DNA of 64,000 nt from Leptolyngbya sp. Heron Island J (GCF_000482245.1 NZ_AWNH01000022.1:43424-107423), one strand, 5' to 3'; numbered from the stretch's first letter, positions 47,971 to 57,430 are shown. Notes: a model not told the origin generated them from the letters alone. Numbers and translations are program-made.

Positions 47971-48455
47971 CCCTTGGCCCCTGCAGAGTTCATGGATGAA
48001 TAAGCTCAGCGTTCTCAGCAATAGATTACTGACAGAACCGTTTAATAAGCATCATGGCCGGAAGCAGTGTTCTCAGCCATAAGGATGATATTCAGCGTCC
48101 TAAGTGGCGGCAGACCAGGGTTTCTCCTTAATATGGTTGGATAGCTATACATAATCACTATCATTGAGGCTTTTAGAGCCCTATATGAAGGTTGATATGC
48201 GCTATCTAATCGACTTTTTACTGATCTGAAATTAAAACTTTACTGTCAGATCGGGGAAAACCTTGTTGTATGTAAAGCGACTATCGATTGACATACAAGT
48301 GTTTCAGCTTATGCCCGATGTCTGATGTTATACCTTTTAATGACTTAGGCACTGCTTCAGTAGGGCCACGGGTGCCATTCCATCCGAAAATCATTAATTC
48401 TTTTAGGTAGACTTAGCTGACAATATTTAAGTTCCTGATTGAGTTCCTGGTGACT
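47971..48455. other. Gene-free region after ispH
   Basis: Nearly 500 bases without a supportable gene. It contains an inverted repeat at 48266-48298 and presumably the promoter of the following unknown gene. Confidence 0.5.
48266..48298. repeat. Eight-base inverted repeat, operator-like
   Basis: TTGTATGT (48266-48273) and ACATACAA (48291-48298) form a perfect inverted repeat with a 17-base spacer. It lies 158 bases before the unknown gene at 48456. It could be an operator or an incidental repeat. Confidence 0.4.
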
Positions 48456-49823
48456 ATGGCTCGTACAGATATCCAGAACGCCCAACACGTCCTATACGAT
48501 TTCTTTCTCTATAGTGTTCAGACAGAACCTGTGGAAATCGTTTTGGCTACATTCCGTCGTTTATTTGTGGATTACACCGAATCATCCACAGAATCAGAAC
48601 TGCCTGTAGCCCTTTACTCCATTGTCATTGCCAATAGTGAACAGCAGTTTCTTTTCACTCTCAAACGTGTTTGCTACATCTTGATCAACAACTGGGGGAT
48701 TCAACGACGACCAGACGCGATCAAAGCTTTGATCGCAATGTTCGAGGACCAAGTTTTGATGCGGCCAGGTGTTTCATTGATTCTGAAACGACTGCGTGGC
48801 TGGATGCAGGACTTTATTAACAGCCAGGACTTTCAGGATCTCAAGCTATTTGCCGCCCGCTATGACCAGCACGAGCATTGGAGTGAGCGCTATGCATCGT
48901 ATCTATTAGCGCCTCAATATCTCAACCTAGACAATCCATTGGAACAGCGTGAAGCTGCTCGTAGTTTGTCATCACAGCTCAAGTCAAAGTTTCGCTTTGA
49001 TTTGGCGATGTATACGGCGAAGTCCCAGATGGAAACCCCCAGAACTACGGTAGAAAACCCAACAGTCTTAGGCGAGGCTGCCATTAATTTAATCAAGATG
49101 CTCCTGCTACAACCAGGACGTTTTGGCTATGAAAACTTGGCCAATTTGTTACGTAAACAATGCCACCAGCTCAATTATTTGGACTTTAAGCGGGCGCTTT
49201 TACACTATCTCGTCTATGCCCTACCCAATGGCCCTATTACGTGCGCTCTAAAGAACAAACTGCCTGATGCAATTCTGCCACTGTATCAACATAACGATCC
49301 AGAAACGATTGCAGAAGCACTGATTTTACGCACATGCAAACGTGTAGTTGATTTTCTTACCAGCGAAGATGGGAAAAAACCCTCCACATCCTTCAGTATG
49401 TTTTTGGCCCAGGGAAATCCTCTGGTGCTGGTAATTTTATTGTTGAAGGTGGCTTTATTTTGTCCCCACGTTCAATCCCATCTAGAACTGCGAATTGCCA
49501 GTTTAATCCGTTACTACGAGACCTACTCAGAGGATGATTGCCGCTGGGTGATCAACTTTTTTGAGGTATTTCGGATTACGTTCGCCGTTTATGCCAGTGG
49601 AACGCTTTACAACCTCGTCCAAGTGTCTACAGAGGATACGGCTGCATCGTCCCTAAATGCGTATCGGATTTTCTCGCAGCTACGCGATCGCAATATGACG
49701 CTCGACCAGGTAGCAACAGAGTTAGAGCATCGCTTGGCTGAAGAAGAAGCCATTCAGCTTGTACAGCCACCTTTGGAAGTTGCTACCATTTCACCCCGAA
49801 TGCCAAATGCGATCGCAAGCTAG
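48456..49823 (+). CDS. Conserved-looking protein of unknown function
   Basis: A 455-residue, mostly helical and apparently soluble protein that I do not recognise. There is no signal peptide. One hydrophobic stretch (GNPLVLVILLLKVALFCP, about 330-347) could be a buried helix. The N-terminus describes an RNA- or protein-binding-like helical array (ARTDIQNAQHVLYDFFLY), and residues 395-430 (LRDRNMTLDQVATELEHRL) look amphipathic. Codon use and HIP1 sites match the chromosome, supporting a vertically inherited gene. The frame opens with GTG-ACT-ATG; the ATG at 48456 is annotated. Its stop overlaps that of the convergent ABC permease by four bases. Confidence 0.8.
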   Translation: MARTDIQNAQHVLYDFFLYSVQTEPVEIVLATFRRLFVDYTESSTESELPVALYSIVIANSEQQFLFTLKRVCYILINNWGIQRRPDAIKALIAMFEDQVLMRPGVSLILKRLRGWMQDFINSQDFQDLKLFAARYDQHEHWSERYASYLLAPQYLNLDNPLEQREAARSLSSQLKSKFRFDLAMYTAKSQMETPRTTVENPTVLGEAAINLIKMLLLQPGRFGYENLANLLRKQCHQLNYLDFKRALLHYLVYALPNGPITCALKNKLPDAILPLYQHNDPETIAEALILRTCKRVVDFLTSEDGKKPSTSFSMFLAQGNPLVLVILLLKVALFCPHVQSHLELRIASLIRYYETYSEDDCRWVINFFEVFRITFAVYASGTLYNLVQVSTEDTAASSLNAYRIFSQLRDRNMTLDQVATELEHRLAEEEAIQLVQPPLEVATISPRMPNAIAS

Positions 49824-50620
49824 TCTTGCTGACGGGCAAACTGATAGGCTCCGTTAATAGAAAGTGCGATCGCAACTACCAACAGAACTGGAATCGAATA
49901 CCAGGGAAACTGATCAAGGGGTTGATAGGCAGCAGCACGCAGCCCAACCGTTGTGTAGGTAAGTGGCAATAGATAAACAATACCTTTGAGCACCGTTGGC
50001 AGAGTCGTAGGGTCAAAAAAGGTGGCCCCTAGAAATGACATGGGCACAATCAGAAAGTTATTAAACAGTCCAACACTTTCCAAGGACTTCACATTTAACC
50101 CAACGATCACACCCAGACCGGCAAATACCGCACAGTTCAGCACCAGCAGCAACAAAAACAGAGGATTGATAAAGCTCCACAAATCGCGAGTAAACAACAC
50201 AGCCACCAAAATCACCGAACCAGCCGTCAGCAAACCTCGCACAATTCCCGCCAGCATTTTCCCCAAATGCATCGCCAGCGGATGGATCGGAAACAGCAGC
50301 ATTTCCTCAAAGTTTTTTGTAAACAACCGCTCTCCACAGATAGAGAACGTAGTCCCGCCAAAGCTAATCACCATGGACGATAACGCCACCATCCCCGGCA
50401 AAATAAACTCTAAGTAGCTCTCTCCTACAGGCGGCAGTGCCACTTGATCAAGCGAACTCCCAAGTCCCAAGCCAAACGCCATTATGTAAATGAGTGGAGA
50501 CACCAACCCCGATGCTGCGACTTGAGGAATCCGTACCCGCAGATCCAGCCAGTCCCCCCAAAAAATGGTCAAACTGTCTGCCAACAAGGTTTGTAGCGTA
50601 CGGGCTCTGAAAATTTTCAC
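49820..50620 (-). CDS. ABC-2 type transporter permease
   Basis: A 266-residue membrane protein with six helices, of the ABC-2/DrrB-NodJ class: LRVRIPQVAASGLVSPLIYIM near the start, GMVALSSMVISFGGTTF in the middle and the conserved VPMSFLGATFFDPTTLP followed by IVYLLPLTYTTVGLR. Such permeases export drugs, lipids or polysaccharide intermediates with a separate ATPase, which would have to be encoded outside the window or elsewhere. The start is GTG at 50620. Confidence 0.9.
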   Translation of the reverse strand: MKIFRARTLQTLLADSLTIFWGDWLDLRVRIPQVAASGLVSPLIYIMAFGLGLGSSLDQVALPPVGESYLEFILPGMVALSSMVISFGGTTFSICGERLFTKNFEEMLLFPIHPLAMHLGKMLAGIVRGLLTAGSVILVAVLFTRDLWSFINPLFLLLLVLNCAVFAGLGVIVGLNVKSLESVGLFNNFLIVPMSFLGATFFDPTTLPTVLKGIVYLLPLTYTTVGLRAAAYQPLDQFPWYSIPVLLVVAIALSINGAYQFARQQD

Positions 50621-51007
50621 AGCAATCTAAAACCAGAATATTTTTATATTTTTATTATCAATGGTGAAGGCGTCCTTTGGTTTGTGTTCTTGGTAACTCA
50701 AGTGACCGGATACTAGAACTCTTCAGATGTTCCCAAATAATCCATGAGCGTCCTTGAGCAAAATTATAGAAGAGGTATTGACCTCTGAGAGCATACATGC
50801 ATGATAGCTTATGCCGCTGCATCCCCCCTACATAACAACCATGCAGTAGCCAGAATTCAAGGATTTGCTATTCCTATGTACAAATTCTGTTAAAACTCTA
50901 GCTAAATTAAAACTCTGAAGAACTATTACGCTTCCTCACAAAGAATGTAAACAGCGTCATGCTCAGTGATAGATTTGTGAGCGATAAGGTTGAGAGATAA
51001 TATTTCC
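50621..51007. other. Control region between the ABC permease and psaD
   Basis: About 390 bases with no gene, between divergent starts. It is AT-rich around 50625-50660 and 50880-50920. psaD promoters in cyanobacteria are usually strong and light-responsive, but I cannot assign a -10/-35 pair with confidence. Confidence 0.5.
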
Positions 51008-51436
51008 ATGTCTGAAGAAATTACTGGCAAAACTCCGATCTTTGGTGGTAGCACCGGTGGTCTCCTATCCGCTGCTGAAAAGGAAGAAAAGTACGTCATT
51101 ACCTGGAGCAGTAAAAAGGAGCAACCTTTTGAAATGCCCACAGGTGGCGTAGCCATCATGAATGAAGGCGAGAATATGCTTTACCTAGCTCGTAAAGAGC
51201 AATGCTTAGCTCTCAGCCGCCAACTTAAGACCAAATTTAAACCCAGAATTACTGACTATAAGATTTATCGCGTCCTACCTACTGGCGAGACCACTTACCT
51301 GCATCCCGCCGATGGTGTACCTCCTGAGAAGGTCAATCAAGGTCGTGAGTACAACGGCAAGATAGATCGTAGTATTGGTAAGAACCCCAACCCTGCAACC
51401 ATTAAGTTCAGTGGTAAAGAGCCTTACGAGGTTTAG
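51008..51436 (+). CDS. psaD: Photosystem I subunit II PsaD
   Basis: The 142-residue stromal-side subunit of photosystem I that forms the ferredoxin docking site. [52 protein letters not shown] and the basic patch [17 protein letters not shown] are highly conserved PsaD sequence. The start MSEEITGK at 51008 matches the family; the longer frame from TTG 50990 is rejected. trpE follows after a strong terminator, the same order as in Synechocystis. Confidence 0.98.
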   Translation: MSEEITGKTPIFGGSTGGLLSAAEKEEKYVITWSSKKEQPFEMPTGGVAIMNEGENMLYLARKEQCLALSRQLKTKFKPRITDYKIYRVLPTGETTYLHPADGVPPEKVNQGREYNGKIDRSIGKNPNPATIKFSGKEPYEV

Positions 51437-51490
51437 GCAAGGCTGATTGCCGAGCTTTGGTCAGTTCAAACCAATCATCATTTTGATAAG

Positions 51491-51517
51491 GAGGCAGTCT
51501 CTGGACTGCCTCTTTTT
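51491..51517 (+). terminator. Rho-independent terminator after psaD
   Basis: GAGGCAGTC, loop TCTG, GACTGCCTC, then five T: a nine-base-pair perfect stem 55 bases after the psaD stop. It should separate psaD from trpE transcription. Confidence 0.93.
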
Positions 51518-51681
51518 AATAGCCATGTTACGGGGTCAAGGTTTAACCAAACCGCTTGCCAAGGGTTCAAACCATAAGGCAGGCTTAGTAAACATTCAAC
51601 CCATCAAGACCTGTGGTTTTCTGTAGAGCAAATTCAGAAACCTAAATTGGATGTGGTTTATGCCGACTGCTCAACTGCTTC

Positions 51682-53214
51682 ATGATTTATCCAGACCTAG
51701 CTACGTTTAAGACTCTGGCAACGCAGGGTAACTTTGTGCCGGTATATCAAGAGTGGGTTGCCGATCTGGATACTCCAGTATCTGCTTGGTGCAAGGTGTG
51801 TGCAGGCCAGCCCTATAGTTTTTTGCTGGAATCGGTGGAAGGGGGCGAAAACATTGGCCGCTATAGTCTGTTAGGGTGTGATCCTCTGTGGACGCTGGAA
51901 GCTAGAGGGCAGAAGACTATCCAGCGATTTCGCGATGGTGCTGAACAGACATTTACAGGCAATCCCTTCGATATATTGGCAGACTGTCTGGCTCCCTATC
52001 AACCGGTTAAGCTGCCGGAACTTCCTCCTGGGATTGGCGGATTATTTGGGTTTTGGGGCTACGAGCTGATTAAGTGGATCGAACCGACAGTAACGGTCTA
52101 TCCTGCAGCTGATGATGAGCTGCCTGATGGTCTGTGGATGCAGGTGGATAGTCTGTTGATTTTTGACCAGGTCAAGCGGAAAATTTGGGCGATCAGCTAC
52201 GCCGACTTGCGGAACCCTGAGGTAGATCTAGACCAGGTCTATCAGGAAAGTTGCGATCGCATTGCCAACCTAGTCAATAAGCTCAACCTGCCTCTCTCCA
52301 ATCAAGACAGCCGTCTGGCCTGGACTCCCCCCAGCAACAACCCAGCAGGTGAGCTGACCTACACCAGTAATCGTAGTAAGGACGAATTTTGCCAAAGCGT
52401 TGAAACCGCCAAAGCCCATATCAGGGCCGGAGATATATTTCAGGTGGTCATTTCCCAGCGTCTGACCACCGACTACAGCGGTAATCCCTTTGATTTATAT
52501 CGTTCATTGCGGCTGGTGAACCCATCTCCCTACATGGCCTACTTTAACTTCCAGGATTGGCAGATTATTGGTTCTAGCCCTGAAGTCATGGTCAACGCCA
52601 CCCGCGAAGGGGATAGTCCTACATTGACCGCAATTGTCCGTCCCATTGCGGGTACTCGGCCTCGTGGTAAAACCGTCACCGAAGATGATGCCTACGCTGA
52701 AGACTTACTGGCTGACCCTAAAGAGATCGCTGAGCATGTGATGCTGGTAGATTTGGGACGTAACGATCTGGGTCGTGTCTGTATAAGTGGCACCGTCAGT
52801 GTAGATGAGCTGATGGTGATTGAGCGTTACTCCCATGTCATGCACATTGTCAGCAATGTGATTGGTGAATTAGCGCCTAGCAAAACGGCTTGGGATTTAC
52901 TTAAAGCCTGCTTCCCGGCAGGCACTGTCAGCGGCGCACCCAAAATTCGCGCCATGCAAATTATTAATGACCTGGAACCCTGTCGTCGCGGACCCTATTC
53001 AGGTGTTTATGGCTATTACGACTTTGAGGGACAGCTCAATAGCGCCATTACTATCCGCACCATGGTGGTTGAAAGCAAAGAGGATGGTAGGCATCGCATC
53101 AGCGTGCAAGCAGGAGCCGGTCTGGTGGCCGATTCTGTCCCAGAAAATGAATATCAAGAAACTCTGAATAAAGCCCGAGCAATGCTGGAAGCGGTCAGAT
53201 GCTTAAAAGCTTGA
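51682..53214 (+). CDS. trpE: Anthranilate synthase component I
   Basis: A 510-residue chorismate-using enzyme that starts tryptophan synthesis with the TrpG amidotransferase. The N-terminal domain has LLESVEGGENIGRYSLLGC, the tryptophan-binding LLES element. The catalytic domain has AHIRAGDIFQVVISQR, YMAYFNFQDWQIIGSSPE, RPIAGTRPRGKT and FPAGTVSGAPKIRAMQII, with GRNDLGRVC. Length is typical. No trpG is adjacent. The gap from psaD (245 bases, with a terminator) allows its own promoter. Confidence 0.96.
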   Translation: MIYPDLATFKTLATQGNFVPVYQEWVADLDTPVSAWCKVCAGQPYSFLLESVEGGENIGRYSLLGCDPLWTLEARGQKTIQRFRDGAEQTFTGNPFDILADCLAPYQPVKLPELPPGIGGLFGFWGYELIKWIEPTVTVYPAADDELPDGLWMQVDSLLIFDQVKRKIWAISYADLRNPEVDLDQVYQESCDRIANLVNKLNLPLSNQDSRLAWTPPSNNPAGELTYTSNRSKDEFCQSVETAKAHIRAGDIFQVVISQRLTTDYSGNPFDLYRSLRLVNPSPYMAYFNFQDWQIIGSSPEVMVNATREGDSPTLTAIVRPIAGTRPRGKTVTEDDAYAEDLLADPKEIAEHVMLVDLGRNDLGRVCISGTVSVDELMVIERYSHVMHIVSNVIGELAPSKTAWDLLKACFPAGTVSGAPKIRAMQIINDLEPCRRGPYSGVYGYYDFEGQLNSAITIRTMVVESKEDGRHRISVQAGAGLVADSVPENEYQETLNKARAMLEAVRCLKA

Positions 53215-53328
53215 AATACTCCTCGTGCTCAGATTCTGATAAAACCTTGCTCCTTAATCAATAACCCCATAGCTTCACATAGGCGGCCATGGGGTCATAT
53301 TTGAGAAATAGACTGGTCCAAGCAGGTC

Positions 53329-54408
53329 CTACAGCAGATGCAGAAATTTATCCTCTTTGCCAAGAGCCTTGACTGCTTTTTTGATTTCCTGGGTACGGTC
53401 TTTTTTGACAATTAGTGTGGCGTTGCCATCACGCACAACCACTACATCTTCAAGACCAATGGTAACGACCACCTCATCTTCATCAGACGAATAGACAATG
53501 CAGCCATTGGTGTCATGGGCCTGATGCTGGCACATGTCCACATTATCTTTGTCCCCTTTCATCAGACGCTCGATGGCATTCCAGTCACCTAGATCATCCC
53601 AGCCAAAGTTAGCAGGCATCACATAGGCTTTTTGAGTTTTTTCCATCACCGCATAATCAATGCTGAGCTTCTCCAATTCAGCATAGGCATCAACACCTTT
53701 GGCTAGTAAAGGCCCCATCAGCTCAGGCGCATAGGTTTTGAGCTCATCAATCATGACGCCAGCTGGAAAGATAAACATGCCACTGTTCCAGCTGTAGCGG
53801 CCGCTGGCCAAAAATTCCTCGGCCACACTGCGCTCAGGTTTTTCGGTAAAGCGACTAACGCGGTAAGCAGTAAGATCGCCATACTGACCAGCATCGTCTC
53901 CCTGCTCAATGTAACCGTACCCAGTGGATGGAAATGTTGGCTGAATCCCTAGGGTTGCGATCGCATCCTGACTCTGCGCCAAGTCAGCTGCCGCTCGGAT
54001 AGTAGCTCGAAACTTAGGTTCGTCAGTGATGTAGTGATCGGCAGGGAAGAAACATGCGATCGCATCATCCCCATGACGCTTCGCCACCTCCAGAGTTGCC
54101 CAGGCTACAGCCGGTGCCGTATCCCGCCCTTGGGGCTCCACCAAAATATTTTCCTCTGGCAGCTCCGGCAGCTGCTGCTTGACACCGTCCGCCAGATGCG
54201 ACGCCGTAATCACCCAAATTGCATCCCAGCTACCCGCCAACGGCAATAGGCGATCCGCTGTAGATTGCATCAAACTACGACCGCTACCATCTAAACAGAG
54301 AAACTGTTTGGGATGCTTCAAACGACTCACAGGCCAAAAGCGCTCCCCTTTACCACCAGCTAAAATAATTGGCACTAACTTTGGAGTTTGATTGATAGGT
54401 TGTGTCAT
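53329..54408 (-). CDS. Mannose-1-phosphate guanylyltransferase
   Basis: A 359-residue nucleotidyltransferase that makes GDP-mannose for polysaccharides. The signature is ILAGGKGERFWPVSRLKHPKQFL at the N-terminus; CFFPADHYI near residue 120 and FTEKP near 190 are further active-site blocks, with WNSGMFIFPAG after. It lacks the phosphomannose isomerase domain of the longer ManC proteins. Start is ATG at 54408. It is divergent from the LCP gene, which also belongs to envelope-polymer metabolism. Confidence 0.93.
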   Translation of the reverse strand: MTQPINQTPKLVPIILAGGKGERFWPVSRLKHPKQFLCLDGSGRSLMQSTADRLLPLAGSWDAIWVITASHLADGVKQQLPELPEENILVEPQGRDTAPAVAWATLEVAKRHGDDAIACFFPADHYITDEPKFRATIRAAADLAQSQDAIATLGIQPTFPSTGYGYIEQGDDAGQYGDLTAYRVSRFTEKPERSVAEEFLASGRYSWNSGMFIFPAGVMIDELKTYAPELMGPLLAKGVDAYAELEKLSIDYAVMEKTQKAYVMPANFGWDDLGDWNAIERLMKGDKDNVDMCQHQAHDTNGCIVYSSDEDEVVVTIGLEDVVVVRDGNATLIVKKDRTQEIKKAVKALGKEDKFLHLL

Positions 54409-54761
54409 TGTTTACTTAATAAAGTTAAGTTACGGCGTTAAAATGATGTTTCCTTACGGATTTCTGAACAATACTAGCGATTACTCAAATCAAGCAGTGT
54501 ACAGATAGCTTAATATTGGTTAACTTCTCAACTATATGTAGAACGCATCAAACGTCGCTTTCCCCATATCAGTCGACTGCTCAAATCGCTGTACGGAACA
54601 TCAAACATTTATCAAAATATGCTGTTTAGTGAGCAACCCACCCACAATTTCAAATCACGTTCTGACCACTAAGAGGAAAGAGCGTAATTTAGACCTAGGG
54701 ACCACCATAAATTCTTTGCTAGACAAGGCACCCCTTGTCCGGGCATTCTCATAAATACTCT
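54409..54761. other. Divergent control region between the GDP-mannose and LCP genes
   Basis: About 350 bases without a gene. A small inverted repeat, ACTTAA-TAAAG-TTAAGT (54414-54430), lies just ahead of the guanylyltransferase start and could be an operator or part of the leader. Nothing else was recognised. Confidence 0.5.
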
Positions 54762-56114
54762 ATGATTCCCTCTCCATCGTCTCAGTCCGACTCCAGTGAT
54801 GATCTAGCTCAACCTCAACGTCGTTCCTTGCTTGGCAAGGTGCTTAGGGTTTTAGCCTGGACTGGTATTTTTGGCTCAACCGCTGTGGTCTCTGCAGCAG
54901 CTGGAGCGGCTTTTATCTTGACTGTTCCGCTACCAAAGGAATTGGGGGGCAGTGAAGTTGCAACCAATCCGCCTTTAAGTGATCTGTGGCAGTCAGGTTT
55001 TCGTTATCAAGTCTCTCGTCCAGTAACGATCTTGCTCATGGGTCTGGATGAAGCCAGGGACATTGATGGGGCTAAGCCGACAGATTTAGTGGGCCGCACA
55101 GATACCATGCTCTTAACCCGGATTGACCCAGAAACTGAATCCATTAATGTGATGTCCATACCACGGGATACTCGCGTGGAAATCCCAGGTTATGGTAGCG
55201 ACAAAATCAATGAAGCTAATGTTGAAGGTGGCGCAGAACTCGCTGCTCAAACCGTCAGCTACAACTTTAATCAGGTTCAAATTGACCGCTATGTCCGAGT
55301 GAGCACCGCTGCCTTTCGCGAAATCGTAGATCTGGTGGGCGGTGTAGAGGTATTTGTCCCCAAACCGATGCAATATGAGGATAAAACCCAGGGGTTAGTG
55401 ATTGATTTGGAACCTGGTTGGCAAACACTCAATGGCGATGAAGCTGAGCAGTTTGCCCGGTTTCGTCAGGATAATTTAGGGGATATTGGTCGGGTACAAC
55501 GGCAGCAGATTTTGCTAAAGGCTTTGCGCGATCGCATGATCAACCCTAAGGTCATCACCCAGTTGCCACAAATTGTCCGCATTTTACAAAGCCATATTGA
55601 CACCAACTTATCCACTGAAGAAATTCTGGCCCTGGCAGGATTTGGACTACAGCTTGAGCGAGAAGACCTAAACATGGTGATGCTGCCAGGTCGCTTTAGC
55701 AGCCCCAGTGAATATAGAGCCAGCTATTGGATTGCTGACACCAATAGCACCAACGAGGTTATGCAAAAGTTCTTTGATGCGGAACCTGAGGCCCTGTTAG
55801 CCACCAATACACCACGGCGTTCCATCAGTCGCCTTCGCATCGCTGTCCAAAATGCATCCAGAGGCCCCTTCATGGGCCAGTCAGTTGCCGACCATCTGCG
55901 GGAAGAAGGCTTTCGCAACGTATATGTAGTTGAAGACTGGCCTGACTTTCATCATCAGACCACAATTATTGCCCAGCGCGGTGACCTAGATGGCGCTGGC
56001 TTTTTAGAAGCTGTCTTAGGAACTGGCAAAGTCGTTGCTGATTCAACCGGAGATTTAGACTCTGACATCACCATTCGCGTCGGCGATGACTGGACAGAGC
56101 AGATGATTCATTAA
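54762..56114 (+). CDS. LytR-CpsA-Psr (LCP) family ligase
   Basis: A 450-residue membrane-anchored protein with one N-terminal helix (about residues 24-48). The LCP domain has ILLMGLDEARD, the Arg-rich active-site strand GRTDTMLLTRIDP, MSIPRDTRVEIPGYG, KINEANVEGG and DLVGGVEVFVPKPM, which transfer undecaprenyl-linked glycopolymers to the wall. A LytR C-terminal domain (RLRIAVQNAS, VADHLREEGFRNVYV) ends the chain. The open frame starts with TTG at 54735; the ATG at 54762 is preferred. The acceptor polymer in this cyanobacterium is unknown. Confidence 0.93.
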   Translation: MIPSPSSQSDSSDDLAQPQRRSLLGKVLRVLAWTGIFGSTAVVSAAAGAAFILTVPLPKELGGSEVATNPPLSDLWQSGFRYQVSRPVTILLMGLDEARDIDGAKPTDLVGRTDTMLLTRIDPETESINVMSIPRDTRVEIPGYGSDKINEANVEGGAELAAQTVSYNFNQVQIDRYVRVSTAAFREIVDLVGGVEVFVPKPMQYEDKTQGLVIDLEPGWQTLNGDEAEQFARFRQDNLGDIGRVQRQQILLKALRDRMINPKVITQLPQIVRILQSHIDTNLSTEEILALAGFGLQLEREDLNMVMLPGRFSSPSEYRASYWIADTNSTNEVMQKFFDAEPEALLATNTPRRSISRLRIAVQNASRGPFMGQSVADHLREEGFRNVYVVEDWPDFHHQTTIIAQRGDLDGAGFLEAVLGTGKVVADSTGDLDSDITIRVGDDWTEQMIH

Positions 56115-56269
56115 GGTGCAGCTATGCTGCCTCAACAGCAGCTCCATTTACACCCCTATTTCCTTGATTACGACTATGCAGCCCAGGCTGATCACAGTCT
56201 CGTTGGCAACTTTTTATCCTGTATTTGGATACTGTTAACAACGAGAGCAGCCCAGTAACGCTTGGAAAA

Positions 56270-56965
56270 TTAGACTAAGGTCTGCATCAACGGCTGCCAG
56301 CCCGAAATATCTGCGACCAGGGTACGGTATCCCAACACGTTCGGATGTAAACCATCATCACACAAACGCTCATGACACCAGGCTTGCCCCTGAGAGCACC
56401 ATTGTTGATAAAGGTCTAGGTAAGGAATCTGACGGGCTTCACAGGCATGGCGTATCATCTGGTTGTAATGAGCCTGGTCAATATTGGAAAAATGTAGGAC
56501 ATCGGCATAGGGCATGGACGTTTCATTCACAGGTACCATGCCCACAAAAAAGGTAGGACAGAGTTGCTTGGCCTGCTCCAGTAATCCACTCAGCTCTCGG
56601 GTAAAGGTGATCTCATCGGTCATCGGTCGTCCAGTCGGGCGGCCTAAACGCGCGCAGTCATTCAAACCCACCGATAGCACTAAAATATCAGGCACGCGCC
56701 GACGCAGCTCACCACGCAGTTTAAACTCACCTTCTAGCCGGGTGGCCACTTGCTGCACACCATCACCCCGAACCCCAAGGTTATATACAATTGGTCCTGG
56801 CTGTGACGGATCGATCCATTGACGACGCAGGCGTTCAACCCAACCTCCACCTTCTGTATCGCCGTAACCATAGATCAAACTATCGCCCATAATGACGACT
56901 TTTTTAGGATGGGCCGTTTTAGATTGGCCACTAGAGTAAGCAGCGCGATCAGCAAGAGCAGCCAT
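56270..56965 (-). CDS. SGNH/GDSL hydrolase (esterase/lysophospholipase type)
   Basis: A 231-residue cytoplasmic-looking SGNH enzyme: VVIMGDSLIYGYGD (Ser, near 28), YNLGVRGDGVQQ (Gly), LSVGLNDCARLGRP (Asn) and LCDDGLHPNVLGY (Asp-x-x-His). All four catalytic blocks are intact. No signal peptide is seen. The substrate is unknown; TesA-like lipase or esterase activity is the family expectation. Start is ATG at 56965. Confidence 0.9.
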   Translation of the reverse strand: MAALADRAAYSSGQSKTAHPKKVVIMGDSLIYGYGDTEGGGWVERLRRQWIDPSQPGPIVYNLGVRGDGVQQVATRLEGEFKLRGELRRRVPDILVLSVGLNDCARLGRPTGRPMTDEITFTRELSGLLEQAKQLCPTFFVGMVPVNETSMPYADVLHFSNIDQAHYNQMIRHACEARQIPYLDLYQQWCSQGQAWCHERLCDDGLHPNVLGYRTLVADISGWQPLMQTLV

Positions 56966-57129
56966 AGAAAAACTTAAAGCTGGATTATCGGAATAACAAA
57001 ATTTATGACGCTAGCCCTTACGACTGCCGTCATACGTTCAGACTCCCGCAAATTAACATTTTGTACCGCTTATTTTCAAATCTTCATAGTTACCGACATA
57101 ATCAACAAGTGTTATCAAACCTATATGAC

Positions 57130-57159
57130 AACCCCCAGATGCGATCGCATCTGGGGGTT
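57130..57159 (-). terminator. HIP1-cored palindrome downstream of gifA
   Basis: A perfect 30-base palindrome whose centre is the HIP1 octamer GCGATCGC flanked by AACCCCCAGAT on one side and its complement on the other. It can fold into a 13-base-pair stem with a four-base loop. It lies 40 bases beyond the gifA stop and probably ends that transcript, although no T tract follows. Confidence 0.6.
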
Positions 57160-57199
57160 AATTGCCAATTTGAATAGCAGAATAATTGCCAAATAATTG

Positions 57200-57400
57200 C
57201 TAACTCATAGCAGCATGGCTGCGGCCATAAGTATGTTGCACATCATACCTGGGCTTGCCTTGAATGCGGCTACCTGCGCCAATGGCATCCATAGGCATGC
57301 CAACATCTACAGCAGCGCGACTCAACAAGGAACGCTGTCGGTTAGTCACAGCATGACGGTTGCAAACGATTCGAAGTCTAGCAGATTCCTGAATAGACAT
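57200..57400 (-). CDS. gifA: Glutamine synthetase inactivating factor (IF7/GifA type)
   Basis: A 66-residue basic protein that resembles the cyanobacterial inactivating factor IF7. It has a short N-terminal segment (MSIQESARLR), an NRQRSLLSRAA core followed by VGM, and SRIQGKPR near residue 44. IF7 binds and shuts off glutamine synthetase when ammonium is plentiful, and glnA is the next gene upstream on the same strand. A perfect AGGAGG lies nine bases before the ATG. The promoter carries an NtcA box in a repressing position. The match is from memory of family sequences, supported strongly by context. Confidence 0.82.
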   Translation of the reverse strand: MSIQESARLRIVCNRHAVTNRQRSLLSRAAVDVGMPMDAIGAGSRIQGKPRYDVQHTYGRSHAAMS

Positions 57401-57430
57401 ACTTATTGACCTCCTACAAAAGTAACTTAA

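Noticed and set aside
57005..57196. 63-codon frame to the left of gifA
   Set aside because: Runs through the HIP1-cored palindrome and has no ribosome site.
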